64,000 nt of DNA from Pseudoxanthomonas winnipegensis (GCF_004283755.1 NZ_SHMH01000002.1:124001-188000), one strand, 5' to 3'. Shown: positions 8,345 to 18,939, counted from the first letter of the stretch. Numbers and translations: made by a program. Notes: generated by a model not told the origin, from the sequence alone.

Positions 8345-9577
8345 TTACGGCTCGTTGCCGCGGTAGACCAGCGGCTCCTTGGAAGCCTTGGCCTCGTCGA
8401 AGGTCAGCGGCTTGTCGCCGGCCGGGTAGCCGTTCTCCTGCAGGAGGAAGGCCATGATGTTGGCGTAGGTGTCGTGGTCCAGGCTGGCCGGCTGGGTGGC
8501 GGGCATGTTCTGCGAGACGATGGTGAAGATGTCGCCCACGTGGAAGCCCGCCGCCGGGTTGGCGAAGTGCTTGCCCTTCAGTGCCGGGCCGGCGCGGCCG
8601 GCCAGCGTGTCGCCGTGGCACAGCGCGCAGTTGTCGGCGTACTCCTGCTTGCCCTTGTCGGCCTGCGCGGCGGTGAACAGCTTGGGCGCATCGCCGGCCG
8701 CGGCCGTGGCGGCCGCCGCGGGGCCTGCGCCGGCGCCGTTCCAGGCCAGCTGCGCGCCGCGCCTGAACATCGCCTGCGTGGTCGCGTTGGCCTGCGCCTT
8801 GCCGCTGCCTTGCGGCGTGGCCAGCACGGCGTAGGGATCCAGCAGCCTGCCCAGCGTGCCGTCGGCGCCGAGCGTGGCGACGCTGGCCTCGAAGGCCTGC
8901 GCGGCCGCGGCGTTGGCCGGGTCGTACAGGGCCACCAGGTTCCAGCGCGCGTGCGGCTCGTCCAGCTCGGCGTAGTCGAACGGCGCGGCGTCCTTGTGCG
9001 CGCTCAGCCAGCCGACCACCGCCGGACGCCACAGCATGGCCGCGCCGACCTTGTGCTGCTCCAGCGCCTCGATGGCGTCGTCGTTGGTCAGGTGCACGTC
9101 GGCCTGCAGCTTCGGGTAATCGGCGAAGTACAGGTTCGGCGTGGTCTGGTAGGTCACCGCGACCGGGCTGCCCGCCGGCAGCATGGCCAGCGAGCGGGCC
9201 TGGCTGCCGTGCGGGGTGACCAGCACGAAGCCGGTGCGCCCGTAGGCGGCGGTGGCCTTGAGGCCCTCGGGCACGCCCGAGGCGCTGGCATCGACCGGGA
9301 AGCCGAGCACCAGCTGGCAGTCCTTACTCGCCAGCTTGTTGAACTCCTTCAGGTCGAAGCCTTCGTCGTCATCGCCGGTGCCGTCGAATTCGTGCACCGA
9401 CAAGGTGGTCTTCTGCTGCTTGGCCACGGCCGCGGCGATGGCCTTGTCCATCGCCGCGGTCGGGCTGGAGCTGTCCACGCAGACCGAGACGGCGGCCTGG
9501 GCGGCGCCGATGCCGCCGGCGCACAGCGCCAGCGACAGGACGGAACGGAGGAGGGTGGGGTGCGGGGTGTGTTTCAT
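8345..9577 (-). CDS. MxaJ/XoxJ-like binding protein fused to cytochrome c
   Basis: This 410-residue periplasmic protein joins two functions usually encoded separately beside PQQ dehydrogenases. After a signal peptide (cut near AAQAA), residues about 30-255 resemble the MxaJ/XoxJ solute-binding-like family (PTPNLYFADYP-type and AAMLWRPAVVGWL stretches). An alanine-rich linker at about 280-296 leads to a class I cytochrome c with the haem site CALCH at 317-321 and an axial methionine in SQNMPATQP (Met358). It starts 24 bases after the PQQ alcohol dehydrogenase stop. XoxJ-type proteins are thought to assist quinoprotein maturation, and the cytochrome is the direct electron acceptor. An acidic EF-hand-like loop occurs at residues 65-78. 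Confidence 0.85.
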   Translation of the reverse strand: MKHTPHPTLLRSVLSLALCAGGIGAAQAAVSVCVDSSSPTAAMDKAIAAAVAKQQKTTLSVHEFDGTGDDDEGFDLKEFNKLASKDCQLVLGFPVDASASGVPEGLKATAAYGRTGFVLVTPHGSQARSLAMLPAGSPVAVTYQTTPNLYFADYPKLQADVHLTNDDAIEALEQHKVGAAMLWRPAVVGWLSAHKDAAPFDYAELDEPHARWNLVALYDPANAAAAQAFEASVATLGADGTLGRLLDPYAVLATPQGSGKAQANATTQAMFRRGAQLAWNGAGAGPAAAATAAAGDAPKLFTAAQADKGKQEYADNCALCHGDTLAGRAGPALKGKHFANPAAGFHVGDIFTIVSQNMPATQPASLDHDTYANIMAFLLQENGYPAGDKPLTFDEAKASKEPLVYRGNEP

Positions 9578-9601
9578 GGCCTGGCTCCGGGGTGCGAATG
9601 C

Positions 9602-11314
9602 TTACAGCGAGAACACGTACAGGTGGCCGCCGAGCGGGATGTTGCGGACCTTCGGGTCCTTGGCCATCTCGCCGCCCCAGATCGGCACGCCGCCGCCCCA
9701 GCCCGCGTACACGCCGACGTACTGCTTGCCGTTGACGGTCCAGGTGGAGGGCACGCCCAGCACGCCGGAGGCCATCTGCGGGCTCTTCCACAGGACCTTG
9801 CCGGTCTTGGCGTCGAAGGCGTACAGGTAGCCATCGGCGCTGCCGGAGAACAGCAGGCCGCCAGCGGTGGTCAACATGCCGCCGTTCCACGGCAGCTCGG
9901 ACGGGAAGTTCCAGACCTGCTTGCCGGTGTTCAGATCGATCGCCTGCACCGCGCCCCAGTGGTTGGGGAAGGCGGGATCACGCTTGACCAGGAAGGTCTC
10001 GCCCAGGAACGGCAGGCCGGCCTTGTAGCTGACCGCCGCGCCCTTCATGGTCATGCAGGTGTGCAGGGTCGGCACGTAGGCCATGTGCGTGTCGGGGCTG
10101 ACCGAGATCGGCCACCAGTTCTTGCCGCCCAGGAAGCTGGGGCAGGTGAACACTTCCTTGTCCACGGTCGGGCGCATCGCCGGATCGGTGACCGGCTTGC
10201 CGTCCTTGAAGCCGCTGACCGAGGTGGCCGTGGCGAACTTCTCGGCATAGATCAGCTTGCCGTTGGTGCGGTCGATCGCATAGAACCAGCCGTTGCGGCT
10301 GGCGCTGACGATGGCCTTGTACTTCTTGCCCTTGTAGGTGATGTCGGTCAGCACCGTCTCGTTGGTGCCGTCGTAGTCCCAGGTGTCGTTGGGCGTGTAC
10401 TGGTAGTGCCACTTGATCTTGCCGTCGGCCGGGTTCACCGCGATGACCGAGTCGGTGTACAGGTTGTCGCCCGGGCGCAGCGTGGCCAGCCACGGGCCGG
10501 GATTGCCCACGCCCCAGAACAGCGTGTCGGTGTCGGCATCGTAGCTGCCGGTCAGCCAGGCCGCGCCGCCGCCGGTCTCGGCCGCGCCCTTGGGCCAGGT
10601 GTCGCCGCCCGGCTCGCCCGGCAGCGGGATGGTGTGCAGCTTCCACACCTGCTTGCCGGTCTTGGCGTCCAGCGCCTCGATGAAGCCGCGCGCGCCGTAC
10701 TCGCCGCCGGACACGCCGACGATCACCTTGCCCTTGACCACCAGCGGGGCCAGGGTCATCGCATAGCCCACATCGGGCGCGTTGAGCTGCTCGTTCCAGG
10801 CCACATCGCCGGTCTGCGCGTTCAGCGCGACCACGTGGTTGTCCAGGGTGGCCATGTAGACCTTGTCCTCGTACAGCGCCACGCCGCGGTTGACCACGTC
10901 GCAGCAGATGGTCTTCAGGCCGACGTTGGACAGGTCGTGGGCGTACTCCCACAGCTTCTTGCCGGTGCTGGCCTGGAAGGCGATCAGGTGGTTCTTCGGC
11001 GTGGTGATGAACAGATAGTCGCCGTTGACGATCGGCGGGGCCTCATGGCCCATGTCGAACTCGCTCTTCCAGTCCCAGGCCGGCTTGAGGTTGGCCACGT
11101 TGCCGGTGTCGATGGTCTTGAACGGCGCATAGCCGCGGCTGGTGTAGTCGCGGCGGTACATCAGCCAGCCGCTGTCGCTGGCGGCGGCCTTCAGGCGCGC
11201 GTCGGTCACCGGGGCATACGGGGCATCGGCGGCGCTGGCCGCGCCGCTGCAGGCCAGCACGCTGGCCACGGCCAGCGCCTTGAGCGCCTGGGTGGTGGGA
11301 CGATGGATGTGCAT
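9602..11314 (-). CDS. PQQ-dependent alcohol dehydrogenase, lanthanide-type signature
   Basis: This 570-residue soluble periplasmic quinoprotein oxidises alcohols to aldehydes with pyrroloquinoline quinone. It has a signal peptide (to about ASAAD), an eight-bladed propeller with repeated KTGK-W motifs, and the adjacent-cysteine pair Cys137-Cys138 (KTICCDV) that stacks on PQQ. Metal ligands Glu205 (GGEYG) and Asn271 (GNPGPW) and the catalytic base Asp313 are present. Asp315, two residues later (WDYDG), is the additional ligand found in XoxF and PedH enzymes but replaced in calcium enzymes. There is no C-terminal cytochrome domain, so it is not the membrane type. The ATG at 11314 follows AGGAG at good distance. 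Substrate range is unknown. Confidence 0.92.
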   Translation of the reverse strand: MHIHRPTTQALKALAVASVLACSGAASAADAPYAPVTDARLKAAASDSGWLMYRRDYTSRGYAPFKTIDTGNVANLKPAWDWKSEFDMGHEAPPIVNGDYLFITTPKNHLIAFQASTGKKLWEYAHDLSNVGLKTICCDVVNRGVALYEDKVYMATLDNHVVALNAQTGDVAWNEQLNAPDVGYAMTLAPLVVKGKVIVGVSGGEYGARGFIEALDAKTGKQVWKLHTIPLPGEPGGDTWPKGAAETGGGAAWLTGSYDADTDTLFWGVGNPGPWLATLRPGDNLYTDSVIAVNPADGKIKWHYQYTPNDTWDYDGTNETVLTDITYKGKKYKAIVSASRNGWFYAIDRTNGKLIYAEKFATATSVSGFKDGKPVTDPAMRPTVDKEVFTCPSFLGGKNWWPISVSPDTHMAYVPTLHTCMTMKGAAVSYKAGLPFLGETFLVKRDPAFPNHWGAVQAIDLNTGKQVWNFPSELPWNGGMLTTAGGLLFSGSADGYLYAFDAKTGKVLWKSPQMASGVLGVPSTWTVNGKQYVGVYAGWGGGVPIWGGEMAKDPKVRNIPLGGHLYVFSL

Positions 11315-11358
11315 GTGTCGCTCTCCTGGGTAATGGGTTGCCTTGGGGATGCGGTGGA

Positions 11359-13776
11359 CTAGAAGCGGTAGCGGGCCCCGACCCAGCCACCGCGCGGGGC
11401 GCCCGGCCCCAGGAACCGGGGATCGGAATCCCCGGGGAAGACGTCGCCCGGCTCGCCCAACGTGCCGAAGCTGGCGTAGCGCTTGCCGGTGAGGTTCTCG
11501 ATGCGCGCGCTCAGCTGCAGGCGCGGGGTCACGTCCCAGCGCGCGTGCAGGCCGAACAGCGCATAGCCGCCGAGCGGTGCGAGCTGGTTGGACTCGTCGC
11601 CGCGCAGGTACTGGTTGCTGCGGTACTGGCCATCGATGCCGATGCGCAGGGCGTCGCTCAGCGCGAACTCGACCCCGGCCTTGAGCTGGTGCCGCGACAG
11701 GCCCGGGATGCGATCGCCGCGCTGCACGGTGATCTGCCCGTCGGCGTCGGCCTGCGGGTTGTGGACCGCGTTCTCGGTGAAGCCGTCCTGGTAGGTCGCA
11801 TCCAGCCACACATAGCTGGCCGACCACTCCACCCGGTCGCCCGCCAGGCGGCCCTGTGCGGACAGCTCCAGGCCCTGGCGGCGGGTGTCGCCGACATTGG
11901 CGAAGAAGCCCTCGTTGGAGGTCGCCCCGCCGACGGCCTGGAACAGGATGTCGTCATGGCTGGTGGTGCGGAACACGCCGGCCTGCCACTGCACGCCAGC
12001 GCCGCGGCCGCGCAGGCCGGCCTCCCAGCTCTTGGCCACCACCTGGTCGAGCGGCGGATCGGCGACGAACTGGTTGGGCAGCTTGCACGGCGCGTCCTCG
12101 TCCGAGCAGGTCAGTTCCACCGGCGTGGGCGCGCGGGTGGACTCGCTGTAGCTGCCGTAGGCGGTGAGCGAGTTGCTCAACTTCCAGGCCAGCCCCGCGG
12201 CCGGATTCAGGCGCGAGAACGTGTGCTCGCCGTTGAGGTCCGGGTTCTCGCCCGAGCGATCGGCGATGCGCGTGCGGGTGTGGTTGTAGCGGGCCGAGAC
12301 GGTCAGCGCCAGCGCGTCGGTGAGGCTGAAGGTGTCGGTGGCGTACCAGGCGTAGGTGCGCGTGCTGGCGAACACGTCCAGCGCCTGATCGGGAATCTGC
12401 AGGCCCGAATCGCGCGAGGTGCTGCGGTCCTCCAGCAGCACCGCCGGCTCGACGATGCTGGAATAGCGTACGTTGCCGCTGAGCCAGTCGCCGCCGAGCA
12501 CCAGCTGGTTGTCGTGGCCGCCGAGCGGGCGCGAGAACACCAGCTGCACGTTGCCGCCGTGCGCGCGCTGGCGGCGGTGGCCGATGTTGTTCACCGCATC
12601 GTAGTCGGAGGAGACCGGATCACCGTTCTGGTCGGTGACGAAGGCCTGCTGGCCCTGGTCGTCCTCGTCCTCGCACAGGAAGGCGGGATCGTCCTCGCAG
12701 GCTTCCGCGTCGCTGGTGTCGCCGTTGAACGAGCGCGTCTTGACCGTGCGCTGGTAGGCCATCGCGCTCAGCACCAGGTCGTCGGCGATGTCGTAGCGGC
12801 CGTGCAGGCTGGCCTGGGTGAGGTCGTTCTGCGTCTGGTCCGGCGCGGTGAAGATGCTGGCGTAGTCGCGGCGCATGGCCTGGATCGACTGCGCACCGTT
12901 GCCGGTGAGGTCGGTCCTGGCCTTGGCCAGGTCCAGATCCAGCGCGGCGCGCTCGCCACGCCAGCCGAAGTTGGCCATGTAATGGCGGGCATGGGTGGGC
13001 GAGAGATCGCGCCAGCCCTGTTCGTACAGGTTGTCGGCCAGCACGTAGTAACCCAGCGTGCCGTTGTTGCCGCCGGACTCGACGCTGGCCACCTCGCGGC
13101 CGAACGAACCGGCCTCATACGACAGCGCCGTGCCCGGATCGTCGAAGCCGTTCTTGGACCGCAGCACGATCGCCCCGCCCAGCGTGTTCAGGCCGAACAC
13201 CGGATTGGCGCCGGTGACCACGTCCAGCCGGTCGATGCCCTGCTGCGGCAGCAGGTCCCAGTTGACCGTGTCGCCGAAGACCTCGTTGACGCGCACGCCG
13301 TCCTGGTAGACCGCGATGCCCTGGGCGATGCCCAGCAGCGGCGAGCCGGTGAAGCCGCGGAACTGCACATCGGGCTGCAGCGGATTGCCCTGCACGCTGT
13401 TGAGGCTGATGCCGGCCACCTGGCGATCCATGGCCTCGGTCAGGTCGACCGAGGTCATGCGGTCCAGCTGGTCCGCATCCAGCCCACGCACCGGATACGG
13501 CGACTTGTCCGCCGGCAGCGTGGCATCGCCATTGGGCGTCACGCCGACCACGTCGAGCGTGGGCAGCGTGGTGATGCCGGGTGTTGCGGTGTCGGCGGCC
13601 AGCGCGGGCATGAGGGCAGGGCAGGCTCCAAGCAGGGCCAGCGCCAGCGCACGGCTCAGCGCGCGCCGCGACGGCATCCGCTGGGCAGAAGAGGTGGAAG
13701 ACGGGGTGGGAAGACGGACGGCGGCCGGCACGTGCCGGACACCGCTTCGCCGCTGGTCGTCGTTGTAGACGGCCAT
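11359..13776 (-). CDS. TonB-dependent receptor linked to the quinoprotein
   Basis: This 805-residue outer-membrane receptor ends 44 bases before the PQQ dehydrogenase start, so they are probably co-transcribed. A TonB box-like LPTLDVVGV lies near residue 74, followed by a plug (QPDVQFRGFTGSPLLGIAQG, GLNTLGGAIVLRSK) and a barrel ending in RYRF. The start ATG has AGGAG 6 bases upstream, but the signal peptide begins only at Met34 (MPSRRALSRALALALLG), giving an unusual 33-residue leader; the later ATG lacks a ribosome site. An extracellular-type acidic loop between Cys360 and residue 373 holds many Asp and Glu residues. Position suggests uptake of a metal complex, perhaps lanthanide; the ligand is unproven. 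Confidence 0.8.
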   Translation of the reverse strand: MAVYNDDQRRSGVRHVPAAVRLPTPSSTSSAQRMPSRRALSRALALALLGACPALMPALAADTATPGITTLPTLDVVGVTPNGDATLPADKSPYPVRGLDADQLDRMTSVDLTEAMDRQVAGISLNSVQGNPLQPDVQFRGFTGSPLLGIAQGIAVYQDGVRVNEVFGDTVNWDLLPQQGIDRLDVVTGANPVFGLNTLGGAIVLRSKNGFDDPGTALSYEAGSFGREVASVESGGNNGTLGYYVLADNLYEQGWRDLSPTHARHYMANFGWRGERAALDLDLAKARTDLTGNGAQSIQAMRRDYASIFTAPDQTQNDLTQASLHGRYDIADDLVLSAMAYQRTVKTRSFNGDTSDAEACEDDPAFLCEDEDDQGQQAFVTDQNGDPVSSDYDAVNNIGHRRQRAHGGNVQLVFSRPLGGHDNQLVLGGDWLSGNVRYSSIVEPAVLLEDRSTSRDSGLQIPDQALDVFASTRTYAWYATDTFSLTDALALTVSARYNHTRTRIADRSGENPDLNGEHTFSRLNPAAGLAWKLSNSLTAYGSYSESTRAPTPVELTCSDEDAPCKLPNQFVADPPLDQVVAKSWEAGLRGRGAGVQWQAGVFRTTSHDDILFQAVGGATSNEGFFANVGDTRRQGLELSAQGRLAGDRVEWSASYVWLDATYQDGFTENAVHNPQADADGQITVQRGDRIPGLSRHQLKAGVEFALSDALRIGIDGQYRSNQYLRGDESNQLAPLGGYALFGLHARWDVTPRLQLSARIENLTGKRYASFGTLGEPGDVFPGDSDPRFLGPGAPRGGWVGARYRF

Positions 13777-13850
13777 AGGGAGCTCCTTGAGCGCGGTTGC
13801 AGAGGCTGCGGCGCGCCGGCCTGTGGCCAGGCCGGTGCATCGCGGCGATG

Positions 13851-13885
13851 GATCGCATCCCGACGCGGGGAGGTGCGATGCGATC
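13851..13885. repeat. Inverted repeat after the aldehyde dehydrogenase
   Basis: GATCGCATC and GATGCGATC form a perfect 9-bp inverted repeat with a 17-base spacer, starting 12 bases beyond the exaC stop codon. A second hairpin (CCGGCCT with AGGCCGG, 13816-13835) follows before the receptor start. They may separate exaC expression from the downstream receptor or act as processing sites. Confidence 0.5.
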
Positions 13886-13896
13886 CTTCCAACCGG

Positions 13897-15426
<1,530 letters not shown>

Positions 15427-15477
15427 GCGGGTCTCCTGATGCGGGGTTTGTGTCGCCCAATGGGTGTGCCCAGTAGC

Positions 15478-15493
15478 GCAAGCCCGATGCCAA
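15478..15493 (-). promoter_or_regulatory. Sigma-54 (-24/-12) promoter of exaC
   Basis: In the gene direction the sequence is TTGGCATCGGGCTTGC. The GG and GC dinucleotides are separated by exactly ten bases, as in the RpoN consensus TGGCAC-N5-TTGC, with one substitution in the -24 box. It lies about 50 bases upstream of the exaC start and faces the cluster. The neighbouring gene encodes a sigma-54 activator. Confidence 0.75.
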
Positions 15494-15633
15494 AAATCCG
15501 GTGCTGCGCCGCGTCACGACCCCGAGCCGCAGCCGGCCAAGGTTCATGACCCGCGGCTGTTGCGGCGCACCACGTCTGCCCGTTGCAAGCGTCGACGCGC
15601 TGTGATGTTTATTGGGACATCGCCCCGTTGCGC

Positions 15634-15650
15634 TGTCGCAAAATGCGACA
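15634..15650. promoter_or_regulatory. Upstream activator palindrome
   Basis: TGTCGCAAAATGCGACA is a perfect 6+5+6 inverted repeat about 140 bases upstream of the -24/-12 promoter, the usual distance for an enhancer-binding protein site. A half-site, GGGACA, lies at 15615-15620. The palindrome also sits 16 bases before the start codon of the regulator itself, so the protein may repress its own gene while activating exaC. Confidence 0.6.
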
Positions 15651-15666
15651 CCTTGAGGAGTTGGGA

Positions 15667-17571
15667 ATGGCACAGCCGCTGACTGCTTCGGATCGCGCCT
15701 TGGGCGCCGCACGCCGCGCGTTCTTCGAACACGGCGGCGCGCCGGTGGGCAAGGTGCCCGACACCATCCTGCGCTCCTGGGTGCGCTGCCAGCGCCTGGG
15801 CCTGCCGGCGCAGGGCGCGCCGCAGATCGAGCCGGTCAGCGCCGCCCGCCTGAGCGAGATGCGCGAGCGCCACGAGAAGCTCTGGCGCCTGGCGCGCGCC
15901 GAGCTGGAGCTGCTGTCCTCCGACGCGGCGGCCACCGGCAGCATCGTCATCCTCACCGACGAGGACGGCTGGATCCTCGATGCCGAGGGCAGCGCCAGCT
16001 TCCTCGACCGCGCCGGCCGCGTGGCGCTGATGCCCGGCGCCTGCTGGAACGAGGCCCAGGTCGGCACCAACGCCATCGGCACGGCCATCGTCGAAGGCCG
16101 CCCGGTGGTCGTCCACGGCGGCGAGCACTACCTGGCACCGCACGGCATCCTCAGCTGCTCGGCCACGCCGATCTTCGACCCCTACGGCACGCGCATCGGC
16201 GTGCTGGACATCTCCGGCGATGCGCGCGTCTCGCACATGCACGCCCTGGGGCTGGCGCGGATGGCGGTGGCCAGCATCGAGCATCGCTACTTCGACGACG
16301 GCATTCCCGATGCCGAGCTGCTGCGCCTGCACCGCGACCCGGCGCTGCTGGGCACCGCGCGCGAGGGCCTGCTGGCCTTCCGCAATGGCAAGCTGGTGGC
16401 CGCCAACCAGGCCGGCCTGCAGCTGTTCGGCCTGGAGCGCGGCGAACTGGGCCGCGCCTCGTACACCGGCCTGTTCGCCGACGCGCCCGGCCGGCTGCGC
16501 GACGACGGCGTGCTGCTCGACCGCCAGGGCCGCGCGCTGCACGGCCGCGTCGAGGACGGCCAGGCCCGTGCCCGGCGCCCGGCCGCGCGGCCGCCGATCA
16601 CCGTCTCGGCCGCCGTCGACCCGCAGGCCAGCGACGCGCCGCTGTTCGACGCCGAGCAGGACGCCGCACTGGCGCGCGCCCGGCGCGTGCTCGATGCCGG
16701 CCTGCCGGTGCTGGTGCAGGGCCAGACCGGCACCGGCAAGGAAGTCTTCGCACGCGAACTGCATCGCCGCTGCGCGCGCGCCGGCCGGCCGTTCGTCGCG
16801 GTCAACTGCGCCGCCCTGCCCGAAGGCCTGATCGAGGCCGAACTGTTCGGCTACGAGGACGGCGCCTTCACCGGCGCGCGCAAGCACGGCAACCCCGGCC
16901 TGCTGCGCCAGGCCGACGGCGGCGTGCTGTTCCTGGACGAGATCGGCGACATGCCGCTGGCGCTGCAGCCGCGGCTGCTGCGCGTCCTGCAGGAGCGCGA
17001 GCTGCTGCCGCTGGGCGGCGGCAAGCCGGTCAAGCTGGACTTCGCCCTGATCTGCGCCACCCACCGCGAGCTGGACCAGGCCATCGCCGAGGGCCGCTTC
17101 CGCCCCGACCTGTACTACCGCATCGCCCACCACACCGTGCGCATCCCCGCGCTGGCCGAGCACGGCGATCGCGCCGGGCTGGTGCACGCGCTCTGGCAGC
17201 GCCTGGGCCAGGGCCGGCGCCTGACCGACGACGCCCACGCCCTGCTGGCCAGCTACGACTGGCCCGGCAATCTGCGCCAGCTCAGCGCCTGCCTGCGCAC
17301 CCTGGTGGCGCTCAGCGAGCCGGGCGAGACCATCGGCGCGGACATGCTGCCGTCCTACCTGCACATCCAGCGCCCGGCGCTGCCCGTCGCCCCGGCCGCG
17401 CTCGCCGCCCCGGCCAGCGCGCAGGACCTGGACGCCCTGGCCGAAGCCGCGATGCGCCAGGCCCTGGCCGACTGCGACGGCAACGTCACCCGCGCCGCGC
17501 GCAAGCTCGGCATCAGCCGCAGCACCCTCTATCGCCGCCTGGGTCAGGACCTGCGCGATACCACGCACTAG
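15667..17571 (+). CDS. Sigma-54-dependent activator, AcoR family
   Basis: This 634-residue enhancer-binding protein probably switches on the alcohol-oxidation cluster. An N-terminal GAF-type sensor (about 60-190, with the family signature [13 protein letters not shown] and [11 protein letters not shown]) is followed by a short PAS-like region. Next comes an AAA+ domain with Walker A GQTGTGKE, the sigma-54 contact loop GAFTGA and Walker [12 protein letters not shown]. It ends with a Fis-type helix-turn-helix ([20 protein letters not shown]). The ATG at 15667 was chosen because GAGGAG lies seven bases upstream; in-frame alternatives further upstream would include the palindromic operator. AcoR relatives respond to small ketones, aldehydes or alcohols; the inducer here is not known. 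Confidence 0.9.
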   Translation: MAQPLTASDRALGAARRAFFEHGGAPVGKVPDTILRSWVRCQRLGLPAQGAPQIEPVSAARLSEMRERHEKLWRLARAELELLSSDAAATGSIVILTDEDGWILDAEGSASFLDRAGRVALMPGACWNEAQVGTNAIGTAIVEGRPVVVHGGEHYLAPHGILSCSATPIFDPYGTRIGVLDISGDARVSHMHALGLARMAVASIEHRYFDDGIPDAELLRLHRDPALLGTAREGLLAFRNGKLVAANQAGLQLFGLERGELGRASYTGLFADAPGRLRDDGVLLDRQGRALHGRVEDGQARARRPAARPPITVSAAVDPQASDAPLFDAEQDAALARARRVLDAGLPVLVQGQTGTGKEVFARELHRRCARAGRPFVAVNCAALPEGLIEAELFGYEDGAFTGARKHGNPGLLRQADGGVLFLDEIGDMPLALQPRLLRVLQERELLPLGGGKPVKLDFALICATHRELDQAIAEGRFRPDLYYRIAHHTVRIPALAEHGDRAGLVHALWQRLGQGRRLTDDAHALLASYDWPGNLRQLSACLRTLVALSEPGETIGADMLPSYLHIQRPALPVAPAALAAPASAQDLDALAEAAMRQALADCDGNVTRAARKLGISRSTLYRRLGQDLRDTTH

Positions 17572-17621
17572 CTATCGTGGACGTGGCGCAACGGACTCCT
17601 CGAATCTCCCAGCGGCCTGCC

Positions 17622-17698
17622 TGTAGAGCGGAGCTTGCTCCGCTGGGGCTTTTCCCACGAACCGAATGAAGAGCAGCGGAGCAAGCTCCGCTCTACAG
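17622..17698. repeat. GTAG-type REP dyad (SMAG-like)
   Basis: Two inverted copies of a palindromic unit (GTAGAGCGGAGCTTGCTCCGC and its reverse) flank a linker of about 30 bases. Each begins or ends with GTAG/CTAC, the hallmark of SMAG elements of Stenotrophomonas. Equivalent dyads occur at 28268, 52262 and 55298. Here the element follows the stop of the sigma-54 regulator and may serve as a transcript end. The remaining gap to 17804 shows another short hairpin-forming stretch and no gene. Confidence 0.85.
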
Positions 17699-17803
17699 GT
17701 GGGAGCCGCCCTTGCGGGCTTTCGGAGAGCGGCCGGCGATGAGGCTTTCCCGATGAGCCAAACGCGTTTATCGCCCGAAAGGCCGTACGGCGGCTGCTAC
17801 GCG

Positions 17804-18115
17804 TCAGGCGGCTGTCGCCTGCGCTGCCTGCCGACGCAGCATCGCGTCCATCAGCGCGCGCATGCGGGCGAGATCGCGCTGGGCGGTTTCCAGCACGCGG
17901 GGTTCGTTCGCTTCGAGCAGACGCTGGGCGGCCTCGGCAACGTCATGCAGCACCGCCGCCGCGTCCATGTCCAGGAAGATGCGCAGGCTGCGCACGTGGC
18001 GCTGGAGCGCCTGCTGCAAGGCCAGGTTGGCGCCGCCGGCGCAGGCCGCGATCGCGTCCAGGGTCAGGTCAAGCTGGGCCAGTTCGTCGAACAGCTCATC
18101 GGCATTGGGGCGCAT
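17804..18115 (-). CDS. Helical protein of unknown function
   Basis: This short protein of 103 residues from the ATG at 18115 reads as almost wholly alpha-helical (MRPNADELFDELAQLDLTL, then repeated amphipathic stretches with leucine and alanine). It has no signal peptide, metal motif or family signature that I recognise. The start is uncertain: the frame extends upstream to 18181 with cysteine- and proline-rich residues that look non-coding. It precedes the HAD hydrolase gene on the opposite side of a small gap and on the same strand. Confidence 0.5.
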   Translation of the reverse strand: MRPNADELFDELAQLDLTLDAIAACAGGANLALQQALQRHVRSLRIFLDMDAAAVLHDVAEAAQRLLEANEPRVLETAQRDLARMRALMDAMLRRQAAQATAA

Positions 18116-18223
18116 CGGTCGTATCCGGCAGATCCCCTGTTCAGAACAGGAACGGGGTTCGCAGGATCCTCCGGTCAGCACCGTGAACGCCGGGTTAGGG
18201 CGGCCGGCTGGCGGTGCTGCGCG

Positions 18224-18877
18224 TCAGCCGGCGTCCAGCAACTGCAGGCCATCGGGCGTCACGCGCGCCTGGAGCGCCAGGTAGTCGCGCACCTGCCGGT
18301 GCGGCGTCTCCAACGGGTGCGCATGCGCGGCCTGGATCACCAGCACGTCCGCGCCGGCGGCCTCGGCCGCGGCGATGCCGGCCGGCGCGTCCTCGAACAC
18401 CAGGCAGTCCTCGGCGGGCACGCCCAGCCGCGCGGCGGCCAGGCGATAGCCGGCCGGATCGGGCTTGCCGTGGACCACGTCCTCGGCGGTGACCAGCACC
18501 GCCGGCAGCGCCAGGCCGGCGGCCTGCATGCGGCGCAGCGCCAACGCCCGCGGCGCCGAAGTCACCACCGCCCAGCGCGTGGCCGGCAGGCCCGCGATGA
18601 ACGCCGCCGCGCCGGCGATGGGCGCGACGCCCTCGACGTCGGCGATCTCATCGCGGGTGATGCCTTCCGCCTCGGCCTGCGCATCCACGCCCGGCAGGCC
18701 GAGGCCGGCGATGGTGTCGATGGCCCGCGCGCCGTGGATGGTCGGCACGAACGTGGCCGGGTCCAGGCCATGCCGCAGCGCCCAGCGCGTCCACACGCGC
18801 TCGGCGGCGGCGATCGAAGTCAGCAGCGTGCCATCCATATCGAACAGGAAGGCGGGGTAAAGCGCAGAGGGATTCAA
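18224..18877 (-). CDS. HAD-superfamily sugar phosphatase-like hydrolase
   Basis: This predicted cytoplasmic HAD hydrolase is of the beta-phosphoglucomutase/YfbT (HxpA) type, about 217 residues long. Motif I is FLFDMDGTLL with both aspartates, motif II is in WAVVTSAPR, the lysine is in VVHGKPDPAGY, and motif IV is VFEDAPAGI, which together specify removal of phosphate from a small sugar phosphate. No ATG lies between the upstream in-frame stretch and motif I; the TTG at 18877 is the most plausible start, leaving 13 residues before the first aspartate. No good ribosome site is visible, so the start is uncertain. The upstream gap is filled with repeats. Confidence 0.75.
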   Translation of the reverse strand: MNPSALYPAFLFDMDGTLLTSIAAAERVWTRWALRHGLDPATFVPTIHGARAIDTIAGLGLPGVDAQAEAEGITRDEIADVEGVAPIAGAAAFIAGLPATRWAVVTSAPRALALRRMQAAGLALPAVLVTAEDVVHGKPDPAGYRLAAARLGVPAEDCLVFEDAPAGIAAAEAAGADVLVIQAAHAHPLETPHRQVRDYLALQARVTPDGLQLLDAG

Positions 18878-18939
18878 GAAGCACAACCGAAGCGACGCAG
18901 GGGCCCACCAGCCTACCGCCTCACCCGCAGGCCACGCGC

